A stretch of 42,899 nucleotides of DNA from Bacteroidota bacterium (GCA_018818165.1 JAHISP010000058.1:1-42899), one strand, 5' to 3'; shown: positions 25,733 to 32,978, counted from the first letter of the stretch. The notes: generated by a model not told the origin, from the letters alone. Program-made: numbers and translations.

Positions 25733-26668
25733 ATGCCTGGAACATTAGATGCAAGAAGAATCGTTGACCCAGTTCTAACTCAGTTAGCGCGTGGTTATTC
25801 AAATTCTGGCTTAGTAGCCAACTACTTATTCCCTTTAGTTTCTGTTAGTAAAGAGGCTGGTAAAATACCTCAGTTTACTAAAGAAGCTTTCAAAATCTAT
25901 AACACAGAAAGAGCTATTAGAGCTAATTCTAATCGCATCAATCCAACCGTTAATACTTCAATAGAATTTGTTCTTTCTGAACATGATTTGGAATATCCTC
26001 TCGATTATCGAGAAATTAACGAGGATATGCTAAATCTTAAAATGCGTGCGACTAACGTAGTTACTGATGCTATCGCACTGCGTAAGGAAAAAATTTGCGC
26101 TAATATGGCTCAAGACCCAACTAATTTTGCTACGACAAATAAAGTTATTTTAGCAGCCGCTGATCAATTTAATGTTGCTACCTCCGACCCAATAACAATT
26201 ATCGATGCAGCTCGTTCTTCTGTCCGTTCGCAAATTGCTAAAAATCCTAACGTTATTGTAATTTCTAATGATGTTTTTGTTGCTCTCAAAAATCATCCTT
26301 CAATTACTGATAAGGTTAAATATACTCAACATGCTGTCATCACTGCTGATTTGCTTCGCCTACTTTTACAGTTCGATGCTCTTTATGTAGCTTCCGCTGT
26401 TTATGAGGATGATAACGGAGTTCTTCAAGATGTTTGGAATGATACTGTTGTTCTCGCTTATGTGCCCGAAGCTCGCTCTTCTAACGGTTTACAAAAAAGG
26501 ACTTTCTACGAACCAAGTTTTGGCTACACTTTGCAAATGAAAAATTTCCCAATCGTTGATACTTATGATGAAAAAGGAAAAGTTAAAATCGTTCGTAATA
26601 CAGATTTATTCGTTCCTAAAATCGTTGGTGCTGATGCTGGTTTTTTAATAATTGATTGTTTGGCATAA
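25733..26668 (+). CDS. Phage major capsid protein
   Basis: 311 aa, preceded by GAGGTATAATC. The sequence follows the pattern of HK97-fold major capsid proteins of the Mu/lambda-E-related group. An N-terminal arm (MPGTLDARRIVDPVLTQLAR) is followed by LFPLVSVSKEAGKIPQFTKE, then ANSNRINPTV, and later the P/A-domain segments KNPNVIVISNDVFVALKNHP and VWNDTVVLAYVPE. The C-terminal part (YEPSFGYTLQMKNFPIVD) is also typical. It follows the protease/scaffold gene directly and precedes decoration-type proteins, the standard head-gene order. Coding sequence is intact and carries no dispersed repeat, unlike its neighbours. Confidence 0.8.
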   Translation: MPGTLDARRIVDPVLTQLARGYSNSGLVANYLFPLVSVSKEAGKIPQFTKEAFKIYNTERAIRANSNRINPTVNTSIEFVLSEHDLEYPLDYREINEDMLNLKMRATNVVTDAIALRKEKICANMAQDPTNFATTNKVILAAADQFNVATSDPITIIDAARSSVRSQIAKNPNVIVISNDVFVALKNHPSITDKVKYTQHAVITADLLRLLLQFDALYVASAVYEDDNGVLQDVWNDTVVLAYVPEARSSNGLQKRTFYEPSFGYTLQMKNFPIVDTYDEKGKVKIVRNTDLFVPKIVGADAGFLIIDCLA

Positions 26669-26680
26669 AGGAGGTAGTGA

Positions 26681-26953
26681 ATGTATATCGTTAAAAGCAC
26701 TCCAATTTATTCAAACAAAAAACTTTACAGAGTAGGGGAGATATTCCCTTACTCAGATAAAGAAAAACATTTACTTTGGAATCTTGAAGAGGTCACTGAG
26801 CGCAGCCGAAGTGAAACAACTCCAAATTTATCCGCCAAATCTTCTAAGGCGGGAGAAAAAGTTTCTGAAAATCAAGAAACTACACGGTCACTGAGCGGAG
26901 CCGAAGTGAAAAAAACTAAACGGTTACTGAGCGTAACTGAAGTAAAAAAATAA
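26681..26953 (+). CDS. Small phage head protein with a C-terminus made largely of repeat-derived peptide
   Basis: 90 aa behind a strong ribosome site (AAGGAGGTAGTGA). Residues 1-37 (MYIVKSTPIYSNKKLYRVGE...) look like a genuine small phage protein. The rest contains three copies of the 24-bp dispersed repeat (26791-26813, 26886-26908, 26922-26944), which encode VTERSRSE, SLSGAEV and LLSVTEV. The last runs almost to the stop codon. Roughly a third of the protein is thus repeat-derived. Function unknown; its place between capsid and decoration genes suggests a minor head role. Confidence 0.6.
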   Translation: MYIVKSTPIYSNKKLYRVGEIFPYSDKEKHLLWNLEEVTERSRSETTPNLSAKSSKAGEKVSENQETTRSLSGAEVKKTKRLLSVTEVKK

Positions 26954-26971
26954 TTTAAGGAATTTATAATT

Positions 26972-27337
26972 ATGAAAACTGAACAAATTGGTATCGTAAC
27001 TTCAATTAAAAATGAATCCGGCGACACTATATTAAAAGGTTATTTTGTCAACATGCAAGGTGTACTTGGTAATTCTGAGGAAAATAATAATGAAATGATT
27101 GGTGTTTGCATTGCAGATACAAATGATGGCGAAATGATGCCCGTAGCAGTTACTGGTATAGTCCTTTGCGTAACTGGTGGTATAATATACAAAGGTAATC
27201 CAGTCTCTTGTGATGGTAAAATTTACAAAGTGAATTTTACAGATCCTCCAACAACATCTGAATTGCAAAGAGTTGTTGGTAAAGCTCTTGATGCCGCAAC
27301 TGCAGCAGATCAACTTGTTCGCGTACTTCTAAAATAA
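26972..27337 (+). CDS. Capsid decoration-like protein (DUF2190-type)
   Basis: 121 aa, strongly beta and small-residue-rich (MKTEQIGIVTSIKNESGDTI, MMPVAVTGIVLCVTGG, YKGNPVSCDGKIYKV, LQRVVGKALDAATAADQLVR). The 'v..G.v...g.i..G.pv..d..G' pattern and the terminal 'GxAldaa.agdlvrV' are those of DUF2190-type capsid cement proteins, which sit on the outside of the head. It follows the capsid and precedes an uncharacterised gene, in the expected position. Confidence 0.65.
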   Translation: MKTEQIGIVTSIKNESGDTILKGYFVNMQGVLGNSEENNNEMIGVCIADTNDGEMMPVAVTGIVLCVTGGIIYKGNPVSCDGKIYKVNFTDPPTTSELQRVVGKALDAATAADQLVRVLLK

Positions 27338-27368
27338 TATTTCCGTCCATTAAGGGAAGGAGGACTAA

Positions 27369-28169
27369 ATGAGAAAGTTTAAAGAATATTTGAAAATGTT
27401 CCACCCAAGCGGTTTGGTGGATAAAGATTATTTACAAGAAAATGCTGCCCCCTCAATCGTTCCTAATACAATTGTAATCTATACTCTTTTAGGTGCTGTA
27501 ATTTCTTTAACAGATTTAACAGAAGTTTATGAAAATACTGTTTCTGGCGATCTTGTAACCGTTAATCCCGGTACTTATAATATTGGCAATAATTCTATTC
27601 AATTAAAAGACGGTGTTAATTGGAACTTTATTGGTGTCCCAACTATTTCAAGTGATTCTGCCAATGGAACATTCATAGATGCTGGGATTGCTGTAGATGT
27701 TAATTTTAATGGCAAATTAGTAATAGTAAATACTAATTTATTTTATAATAGAATCAACTTAACAACTAATGATTCAGAAGTCCATGGCTTTACCTTAAAA
27801 TATTATATTGATTTTATCGTATCATCTGCTGGTGTTGAAATAATTTCAACAAATGTAAATGAACTAGGCTTTCCTGCACCTATTCCTACGTGGGTTTCTA
27901 AAGCTATTTTAACATTCCCTGTAAATGTTAAAACGAATCTATATTATAGTTCGCGCTTTAGAGCAAAAGTTCTCGGTAGCTATTCGGGATTTTATACATA
28001 TTTATTGCAAGACGATGCAACTCTTTTATTCTCTCGTCCTTCATTTCCGTCGCAATCTGTATTAAATATTGTCTTCACTAATATTTTAACGGGCGCTCTA
28101 CATACTGTACTTTCTGATGAATTTAGTGCTTCATTGCTCTTGGAACAAATTTTTGATAAAGCTCATTAA
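27369..28169 (+). CDS. Uncharacterised phage protein, beta-helix-like N-terminal half
   Basis: 266 aa behind AAGGAGGACTAA. Residues about 60-145 (VYENTVSGDLVTVNPGTYNI, LKDGVNWNFIGVPTISSDS, NFNGKLVIVNTNLFYNRINL) have the short repeated strands of a right-handed beta-helix, as in phage tail-spike or head-fibre proteins. The C-terminal half is a mixed domain I do not recognise. Position after the decoration gene suggests a head fibre or appendage. Function inferred. Confidence 0.5.
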   Translation: MRKFKEYLKMFHPSGLVDKDYLQENAAPSIVPNTIVIYTLLGAVISLTDLTEVYENTVSGDLVTVNPGTYNIGNNSIQLKDGVNWNFIGVPTISSDSANGTFIDAGIAVDVNFNGKLVIVNTNLFYNRINLTTNDSEVHGFTLKYYIDFIVSSAGVEIISTNVNELGFPAPIPTWVSKAILTFPVNVKTNLYYSSRFRAKVLGSYSGFYTYLLQDDATLLFSRPSFPSQSVLNIVFTNILTGALHTVLSDEFSASLLLEQIFDKAH

Positions 28170-28208
28170 CAAAATTATTAACTATTTAATTCAAAAACGG
28201 TGCTTAAC

Positions 28209-28254
28209 GGTTGCTGAGCGTGGTTACCGAGCGGAGTCGAGGTAGAGCCGAAGC
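28209..28254 (+). repeat. 24-bp repeat copy interrupted by a second 24-bp copy
   Basis: GGTTGCTGAGCG (28209-28220) and GAGCCGAAGC (28245-28254) are the two halves of one repeat unit. Between them, 28221-28244 is exactly 24 bp of a different variant (TGGTTACC...CGAGGTA). Removing it restores a perfect unit. Confidence 0.85.
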
Positions 28255-28422
28255 ATGGTTGCTGAGCGAAGCCGAAGCATGGTTGCTGAGCGAAGCCGAA
28301 GCATGGTTGCTGAGCGAAGCCGAAGCATGGTTGCTGAGCGGAGCCGAAGCATGGTTGCTGAGCGGAGCCGAAGCATGGTTGCTGAGCGGAGCCGAAGCAT
28401 GGTTGCTGAGCGGAGCCGAAGC
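28255..28422 (+). repeat. Perfect seven-unit tandem array of the 24-bp repeat
   Basis: Units start at 28255, 28279, 28303, 28327, 28351, 28375 and 28399, each 24 bp (ATGGT + TGCTGAGCGRAGCCGAAGC). The first three have GCGAAGCC, the last four GCGGAGCC; there is no other variation. The array lies in the leader of the 123-aa gene, ending 26 bp before its ATG. It has no spacers, so it is not CRISPR. Confidence 0.95.
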
Positions 28423-28448
28423 ACCGTTTCTTAAATTGTGATTTTATT

Positions 28449-28820
28449 ATGTCTGATACCGAATATAAACTTAAAAGTGGAATTATCGTTGACATCAACA
28501 ATCTTAGTAATCTTAATGCTGAAGATAGGATTGAATTATTCGAAACTCCGTTTAATCTTTACGAAGGATTACTTCTTAAAAATGATTTATCTGAAATTAA
28601 AGTTTCTCTTTCTGATGCACTTGCTTTTATCAAAAACCACGACTCAATTTGTCCAGTTTCTAAATCTTCGATTATTAGTACAATTGATTCACGCTTAAAG
28701 ACTAACATTAAGGAATCTATTCTTACATCTGGTAATATCGCAAAAGCTATTACTGCAATATTTTTCCTTGTCGCTGGTTTTGGTGCGCTTTTTTTTTTAA
28801 TCATTCAGCAATTAAAATGA
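28449..28820 (+). CDS. Small phage membrane protein, function unknown
   Basis: 123 aa with a weak ribosome site. The N-terminal 90 residues are soluble (MSDTEYKLKSGIIVDINNLS, ...SLSDALAFIKNHDSI). A single membrane segment lies near the C-terminus (AKAITAIFFLVAGFGALFFLI). The C-terminal anchor suggests a peripheral inner-membrane protein, possibly related to lysis because an endolysin follows two genes later. The 24-bp tandem array sits immediately upstream. Confidence 0.5.
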   Translation: MSDTEYKLKSGIIVDINNLSNLNAEDRIELFETPFNLYEGLLLKNDLSEIKVSLSDALAFIKNHDSICPVSKSSIISTIDSRLKTNIKESILTSGNIAKAITAIFFLVAGFGALFFLIIQQLK

Positions 28821-28849
28821 ATCTCTTTTTTTTATAACTTGGATTTGAA

Positions 28850-29326
28850 ATGATAACTCTATTGCTTTACATTTTGTTTTGGTTCGTTGTTTACTTCATT
28901 GAGGGAACTCATGACGCATACATAACAAAAGAAACAAATGAACATCCGCCCGCAAAAAATTCTTATCTTGCAAACTACTATAAAGACAAATGGCATACTT
29001 GGGATTCTTACCAATTCGCTATTTGGCATACTGTAATTGCTTCACTCCTTGCTATCGCAATGTCGTGTTCGCAATTCTTAACCTTAACCTTATCCTTAAT
29101 CTTTGTTTCCGTTTCAATAAGAATAGTTGCACACGATTTATTTTATGATTTAGGAATGAATCGCTCAATTTTTACAATCCCTACTAGTGAGGGCAAATGG
29201 GACTGGTGGGACCGCTTCATTTCTTGGCTCGATAAAAAATGTTTTATCCATCCGTTTTATTTACGATTCATCCCGCTTTTTTTCTCAATCTCTTTCCATT
29301 ATTTATTTTTCTTGAGTGATTTATGA
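28850..29326 (+). CDS. Polytopic membrane protein upstream of the endolysin
   Basis: 158 aa with about four hydrophobic segments: ITLLLYILFWFVVYFI at the N-terminus, WHTVIASLLAIAMSC, FLTLTLSLIFVSVSIRIV, and a C-terminal FIPLFFSISFHYLFFL. The loops contain many Trp and His (KDKWHTWDSYQ, EGKWDWWDRFISW). Its TGA overlaps the ATG of the GH108 endolysin gene (ATGA). That coupling suggests a lysis-related role, possibly holin-like, but it is longer than most holins and I recognise no family. Confidence 0.5.
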   Translation: MITLLLYILFWFVVYFIEGTHDAYITKETNEHPPAKNSYLANYYKDKWHTWDSYQFAIWHTVIASLLAIAMSCSQFLTLTLSLIFVSVSIRIVAHDLFYDLGMNRSIFTIPTSEGKWDWWDRFISWLDKKCFIHPFYLRFIPLFFSISFHYLFFLSDL

Positions 29327-29907
29327 ATGAATTATTTTTAATTTCTCTTGCAATACTTCTTAAATTCGAAGGCTTTTATTCAAATGATCCAGTCGATAAA
29401 GGCGGTGAAACTTATCGCGGAATTTCTCGTAATAACTTTCCTAATTGGTTAGGCTGGTTTATAGTCGATTCAGCAAAAGATTCAAAACAATTTCTTGCAA
29501 TACTAAAAGCTAACTTAAAACTTGAACAGCTGGTCCTTGATTTTTATTACGCTGAATTTTGGCTTAAAATGAATTGTGATTTGATTGCTGACCAAAGTCA
29601 AAGCATCGCATCAGAACTTTTCGAGCTTTCTGTTCATGCTGGTATTGCTCGAGCTACAATCATTTTACAAACTACTCTTAATATTCTTAATAATAATCAA
29701 AAGCTTTATCCAGATATTGACACGGACGGAATCTTTGGGAATGATACACTTGCAGTTTTGCAAACTGCTTTTTCTAAACAGTCTTTCAAAAGAATTTTTA
29801 ATGTCATTAACATTTTACAAGGTGCTTTTTATTCCGAGCTTATGCTTAACAATCCAGTTTATGAAAAATACATTGGCTGGTTCGATAGAGTGGTTATTGA
29901 GCGTTAA
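29323..29907 (+). CDS. Phage endolysin, glycoside hydrolase family 108 with peptidoglycan-binding C-terminus
   Basis: 194 aa. The N-terminal motif FEGFYSNDPVDKGGETYRGIS is diagnostic of GH108 (zliS/secretion-activator type) lysozymes: the Glu in FEG is the catalytic acid, followed by D-P-x-D-x-GGET-x-GI. The central part (ELSVHAGIARATIILQTTLN) and the DTDGIFGNDTLAVLQT segment match the helical C-terminal peptidoglycan-binding domain. It cleaves the glycan chain of peptidoglycan to release virions. It lacks a signal peptide, so a holin is needed to export it, probably one of the small membrane proteins around it. Confidence 0.88.
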   Translation: MNELFLISLAILLKFEGFYSNDPVDKGGETYRGISRNNFPNWLGWFIVDSAKDSKQFLAILKANLKLEQLVLDFYYAEFWLKMNCDLIADQSQSIASELFELSVHAGIARATIILQTTLNILNNNQKLYPDIDTDGIFGNDTLAVLQTAFSKQSFKRIFNVINILQGAFYSELMLNNPVYEKYIGWFDRVVIER

Positions 29908-30032
29908 TCGAAATATTGAGATAATTAAATAATGTTCAAAAGTGAAAAATATCGCAAATATAAAATTTCCATTTTATTGAACCAATTTTATGTTTTGTTT
30001 AACAATGCTCTATCTTTTTGCTCTTTAAAATT

Positions 30033-30091
30033 AACCTTGAAAATATTTTGTTAATACATTTGAGTAGGGAAGCGTTAAGCAGAAAAAGCAT
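30033..30091. repeat. Partial copy of the long palindrome (left arm only)
   Basis: AACCTTGAAAATATTTTGTTAA through AGCGTTAAGCAGAAAAAGCA matches the left arm of the element at 22530 and 30131, then diverges into TCTTTTGG. It is a truncated copy. Confidence 0.7.
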
Positions 30092-30130
30092 CTTTTGGTT
30101 CGTTTTTCTTTCTCTTTTGCTCTTTAAAAT

Positions 30131-30290
30131 TGACCTTGAAAATATTTCGTTAAGAAATTTGAGTAGTGTAGCGTTAAACAGAAAAAGCTGTTTGAGTATC
30201 CCAGTCTTTTGGGGATACGAGTTCTTTTTCTGTAGCGTAACGAATCAAATTTTAGAAATATTTTCGCAGTCTTGACCTTTTGCTTCTTTT
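30131..30290. repeat. Long imperfect palindrome, copy 2 (about 160 bp)
   Basis: Matches 22530-22690 almost throughout in the same orientation, with small differences in the apical loop (CAGTCTTTTGGGGATACG against a T-richer version). It preserves both arms and the nested apical GTATCCCA hairpin. Confidence 0.8.
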
Positions 30291-30394
30291 CTGTCAAAGC
30301 TTGTCCCGAACGCTTTCGGGAAGAAAAGAAGAGATAAACAATTGCTACTTTTCTTTCAAAGTTTATCCCGAACGCCTTCGGGAAGAAAAGAAGA
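30281..30394. repeat. Two nested hairpins (CTTTTCT outer stem with TCCCGAA inner stem)
   Basis: At 30281-30334 and 30346-30394, outer arms CTTTTCT and AGAAAAG enclose an inner TCCCGAACGC(C/T)TTCGGGA stem. The copy at 22689 has the outer stem alone, so the inner piece looks inserted. Confidence 0.65.
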
Positions 30395-30451
30395 GTAATA
30401 AAAGAAAGTATAAACAAATATTTAATAAAAATAATCGGAGTTTCTAAAACA

Positions 30452-30670
30452 ATGCTCAAAAGCAGAAAATATATCGTTTGGCTTTCTTCGCTTTTTGTTT
30501 TCGTTTTTATCGTTTGCCTCGAATTATTCTTGAAGCGTGAAAATCTTTTCATTTCTGAATTAGGTGTTGCTCTTGGTATTATCAGTGGAACTTACCAGAC
30601 TTCAAACATATTTCAAAAGAAATTTACTAATGATGAGAATATCGATAACACCAGGTTACCCAAACCTTGA
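30452..30670 (+). CDS. Small two-helix phage membrane protein (holin candidate)
   Basis: 72 aa with CGGAG about 12 nt before its start. Two hydrophobic segments are visible: IVWLSSLFVFVFIVCLELFL and LGVALGIISGTYQTSNIF. Its TGA overlaps the TTG start of the following gene (30667). The size, two helices and place downstream of an endolysin resemble class II holins. No signature motif is present, so this is a candidate only. Confidence 0.45.
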   Translation: MLKSRKYIVWLSSLFVFVFIVCLELFLKRENLFISELGVALGIISGTYQTSNIFQKKFTNDENIDNTRLPKP

Positions 30671-31155
30671 AAAACTTAAATTACATATTAATTCTGCTTT
30701 TGGCTGTCGCAATATTTTATCATTTGTTTTTCCCAAATGTTGTTGTTGATGATCAAAGAGTTTTAATTCCCGGCGACACTATCACAACTGTAATAAATCA
30801 AAAACAATTTGATTCACTTACTTACCATTTCAAAGCAGAAATTGAAAGAATAAAAAAAACAAAAACCGTTTACCGTGTCGGTAAAACCGACACGTTGAAA
30901 GATACAACTTACATTTTTTATTCAACTCGTTTTAATCTTGGTGATTCAACTCTCGGAACTTCTGGTAAGGTTATTTTCGATTTTTCTGAATTTACTTTCG
31001 ATTCAATTCAATATCGTTATCCCGAAAAAATAAATTCTACAATCGATACTCTCAAAATAATAAAAACGGTTGCTGAGCCTGCCGAAGCATTTTATTTGGA
31101 TGAATGGTTTTATTCAACGCTTGCTCTTTTTGTTTTACTTTTATCTTCAATTTAA
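30667..31155 (+). CDS. Membrane-anchored phage protein, possible spanin-like
   Basis: 162 aa starting at TTG 30667, overlapping the previous stop (TTGA). An N-terminal membrane segment (LNYILILLLAVAIFYHLFF) is followed by a periplasmic-type region with a short charged helix (FKAEIERIKKTKTVYRVGKT) and beta strands, and a C-terminal hydrophobic end (WFYSTLALFVLLLSSI). The coding sequence carries a perfect 9-bp hairpin (30874-30894: CGTGTCGGT/ACCGACACG) and one 24-bp repeat (31068-31089, encoding AEPAEA). Rz-like topology makes a spanin possible, but no lipobox partner is seen. Confidence 0.45.
   Translation: MKNLNYILILLLAVAIFYHLFFPNVVVDDQRVLIPGDTITTVINQKQFDSLTYHFKAEIERIKKTKTVYRVGKTDTLKDTTYIFYSTRFNLGDSTLGTSGKVIFDFSEFTFDSIQYRYPEKINSTIDTLKIIKTVAEPAEAFYLDEWFYSTLALFVLLLSSI
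31068..31089 (+). repeat. 24-bp repeat copy inside the spanin-like gene
   Basis: GGTTGCTGAGCCTGCCGAAGCA, a diverged copy read in frame as VAEPAEA. The terminal TGC and GCA triplets are complementary as in other copies. Confidence 0.8.
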
Positions 31156-31223
31156 TCTTAAATTTTCTTCTTTTCGTTCTGTTTTTCTTATGTTGTTTCC
31201 ATGTTTTTTCTTAGGATTATTTT

Positions 31224-31402
31224 ATGTCAGATCTCTTAATTAATATTGCTTTTTTATGGTTGCAATCCTTATTGCTCTTTGGTTCAGTTCTCTCTTCTGT
31301 TTTTGGTTCAAATAAATAGATGATTCAACTTTCGATACGATTTACAAATCTAAAGAAGAATTCACTTCTTATCGTAAAAAACATAATATTAAGATTGACT
31401 AG
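31224..31402 (+). pseudogene. Tiny frameshifted membrane peptide gene
   Basis: ATG at 31224 (after TTAGGATTATTTT) opens 31 residues with one hydrophobic helix (IAFLWLQSLLLFGSVLSSVF) ending at TAG 31317-31319. A -1 shift continues as DDSTFDTIYKSKEEFTSYRK to TAG 31400-31402. The second part has protein-like composition. It may be a broken small gene; low confidence. Confidence 0.3.
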
Positions 31403-31486
31403 TTTTTGAAGCTCTGTAATCGTTTCTAAACAACTTATATTTATTTTGATAGGACTTTCGGGCGTTTTAACGGGCTTTCCAGCTCC

Positions 31487-31579
31487 AACACGTGTAATAG
31501 CGTCTTAAATTTCCATAATTTCTTTATATCCCATTGCTTTACTCTTGTCATTGCTAACAAGGAGATTATTACACGTGTT
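31487..31579. repeat. Perfect 13-bp inverted repeat
   Basis: AACACGTGTAATA (31487-31499) and TATTACACGTGTT (31567-31579) are exact reverse complements, separated by 67 bp. Each arm contains the palindromic ACACGTGT core. Confidence 0.8.
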
Positions 31580-31615
31580 CCCGCTTCAATCCCTAACGCA
31601 AGGTCAAGAGCATAA

Positions 31616-32180
31616 AAACAATTGTTGTGGAAACACAAATGTTTTTACTAAAACAAAACATCAAAGGCAGCACACATATTTTTTGAGGAACAAAAATAAG
31701 TGCGATTTTTTATTATCTTTCTGCAATTCCGTTTCGTTTCCTCTTTCCGTTAAATTGTTCAGCGCAGTTTCAAAACTGGTAGCAACGGATAAAACCATTC
31801 CGCCGCTTCTCAGTTTCTCAACTAAACACGCTTCACAAATAAACTCTTAATATTGTCTTGTTGGTCTATGTTCTTAAAACAAAAAGGCACCCAAAAGTTT
31901 TGTTGAGGAACACAAAACCTTTCAGCTTTTCCAATTTACAAGAGCATAAAAAACATCTTAACAACAATGTTTTTTTACAACACATAAAACCACAGTTGCA
32001 CCCGAAGGCTTTTACGCTTTGGAAGGCTAAGCCTTCGGTTTTGAATTATTTGCAAAACAAATCATTTTTTCAAATCTCTATTAAGAACATAAAAACAATT
32101 GTTGAGGAAACACAAATGTTTTTACAAACACAAAAGCACAATGCCAAAACAAACATTTGCTAAGGAACACAAATAATTGT
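31616..32180. repeat. Array of hairpins with conserved T(G/A)AGGAA(A)C loop and covarying stems
   Basis: Five members: near 31620 (stem AAAACAATTGT, loop TGTGGAAAC), 31675 (TATTTTT, loop TGAGGAAC), 31890 (AAAGTTTTGT, TGAGGAAC), 32095 (AAAACAATTGT, TGAGGAAAC) and 32145 (AAAACAAACATTTG, TAAGGAAC). In each, the right arm complements the left although stems differ. Linkers such as CAAGAGCATA and AAAACAAAA..GGCA recur between hairpins. Confidence 0.65.
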
Positions 32181-32574
32181 TTTGCCTTTTAATTACTGCT
32201 CGCTCCATTGTTTCGTGATTGCTCCGTGCATCTCTTCCATTCGTTCACCTCAATTTATTTGTAGGAAATATAATAAATTGGGATTCTCTCATTCCCGCAG
32301 TGCTCTCCGCAAATAGACTCAACAACTCCGCTCGCCACTTCCCCGACCACCACCCAAAAATCAAGAACAAGGTCAAAAGATGGGCGTAATGCTTAGCATT
32401 CCGCGTTTATCGTTGTTACTTAATTATTATGCTAATTTACCGTTCGGCGTGGCGTTCGCTCCGCTCCTTGCCCTTGCCTCACTTTGTGGTAGTCCTAGCC
32501 AAAAAAGTGCAAAACCAAAAACACCAAAACAAAAATTCAAAAAAGAACTACCAAAAGCTAAAAAAAAGGGTCAA

Positions 32575-32640
32575 AAAAGCAAGGGTATACAAGCGGTGCA
32601 AAAACCGCACCGCCCTTGCTTTTCCGCTTCCTTTTTTTTT
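32575..32640 (+). terminator. Strong double hairpin followed by a T-run
   Basis: Outer arms AAAAGCAAGGG (32575-32585) and CCCTTGCTTTT (32613-32623) enclose an inner stem GCGGTGC/GCACCGC (32593-32599, 32607-32613). A run of T follows at 32632-32640. It is the best intrinsic-terminator candidate in the prophage and closes the structured region. Confidence 0.65.
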
Positions 32641-32732
32641 AAGGCGCTTTCAGTTCTTTTTTTAATTTTTTGTTGTTTTCGTTTTTTTCTTTTTTTTTGT
32701 TGGCGGCGGCGGTCGTGGCAAAATCAAAAACA

Positions 32733-32978
32733 ATGCAAAAGGTAAAAGCAATGGTTATCGCAAATTTCAAAAATATCAGCTCTAAAAAACTTGGGTTCAT
32801 TTGTTCGCTTGTTGTTTTCAATCATTCAAAAAGTTTTTCTGTTTCGGTCTGGTCTGCTAAAGGTCTTTTTGGCAAAACAGCTTTTAAAACAAAAGAGCAA
32901 GCTTTTAATTTTTGCGCTTTTCTTGGTGTTTCTAAATCTAAAATAAATTTAACAAATCAACTTCCACTTTTTAAATAA
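32733..32978 (+). CDS. Small phage accessory protein, unknown
   Basis: The credible coding part begins at ATG 32733 or, with a better ribosome site (AAAAGGTAAAAGCA), at 32751; it ends at 32978. The 75-81 residues (MVIANFKNISSKKLGFICSL..., SVWSAKGLFGKTAFKTKEQA) show alternating strands and helices like a small DNA- or RNA-binding fold. The upstream extension of the frame reads through the T-rich terminator and is rejected. Its stop overlaps the next ATG by one base. Family not recognised. Confidence 0.5.
   Translation: MQKVKAMVIANFKNISSKKLGFICSLVVFNHSKSFSVSVWSAKGLFGKTAFKTKEQAFNFCAFLGVSKSKINLTNQLPLFK

Larger units (their letters stand above)
29908..30451. other. Gene-free region filled with palindromic elements
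   Basis: 544 bp between the endolysin and a small membrane gene. It holds a partial copy (30033-30091) and a near-full copy (30131-30290) of the long palindrome, then two copies of a CTTTTCT...AGAAAAG hairpin that carries an internal TCCCGAACG hairpin (30281-30334, 30346-30394). Open frames here are artefacts of the palindromes. Confidence 0.7.
31403..32732. other. About 1.3-kb structured gene-free region
   Basis: I support no gene here. It contains a 13-bp inverted repeat (31487-31499 and 31567-31579), an array of hairpins with conserved GGAA-type loops (31616-32180), a perfect 10-bp hairpin (32002-32038, CCGAAGGCTT/AAGCCTTCGG), a 9-bp hairpin (32251-32280, CAATTTATT/AATAAATTG) and a strong double hairpin with a T-run (32575-32640). 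Density of stem-loops suggests a structured RNA or a cluster of mobile hairpins. Confidence 0.6.

Noticed and set aside
28255-28422. CRISPR-like repeat array
   Set aside because: Units are directly adjacent with no spacers and no cas genes are present; it is a simple tandem repeat.
28211-28441. ORF of 76 aa on the plus strand and similar ones on the minus strand across the tandem array
   Set aside because: They exist only because a 24-bp unit without stops repeats; no ribosome site or non-repeat content supports a protein.
30124-30552. Minus-strand ORF of 142 aa
   Set aside because: It reads through two palindromic elements and hairpins; composition follows the repeats rather than a protein.
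32380-32745. Plus-strand ORF of 121 aa
   Set aside because: It spans a strong double hairpin and a T-run, and is a low-complexity Lys/Phe sequence; more likely non-coding.
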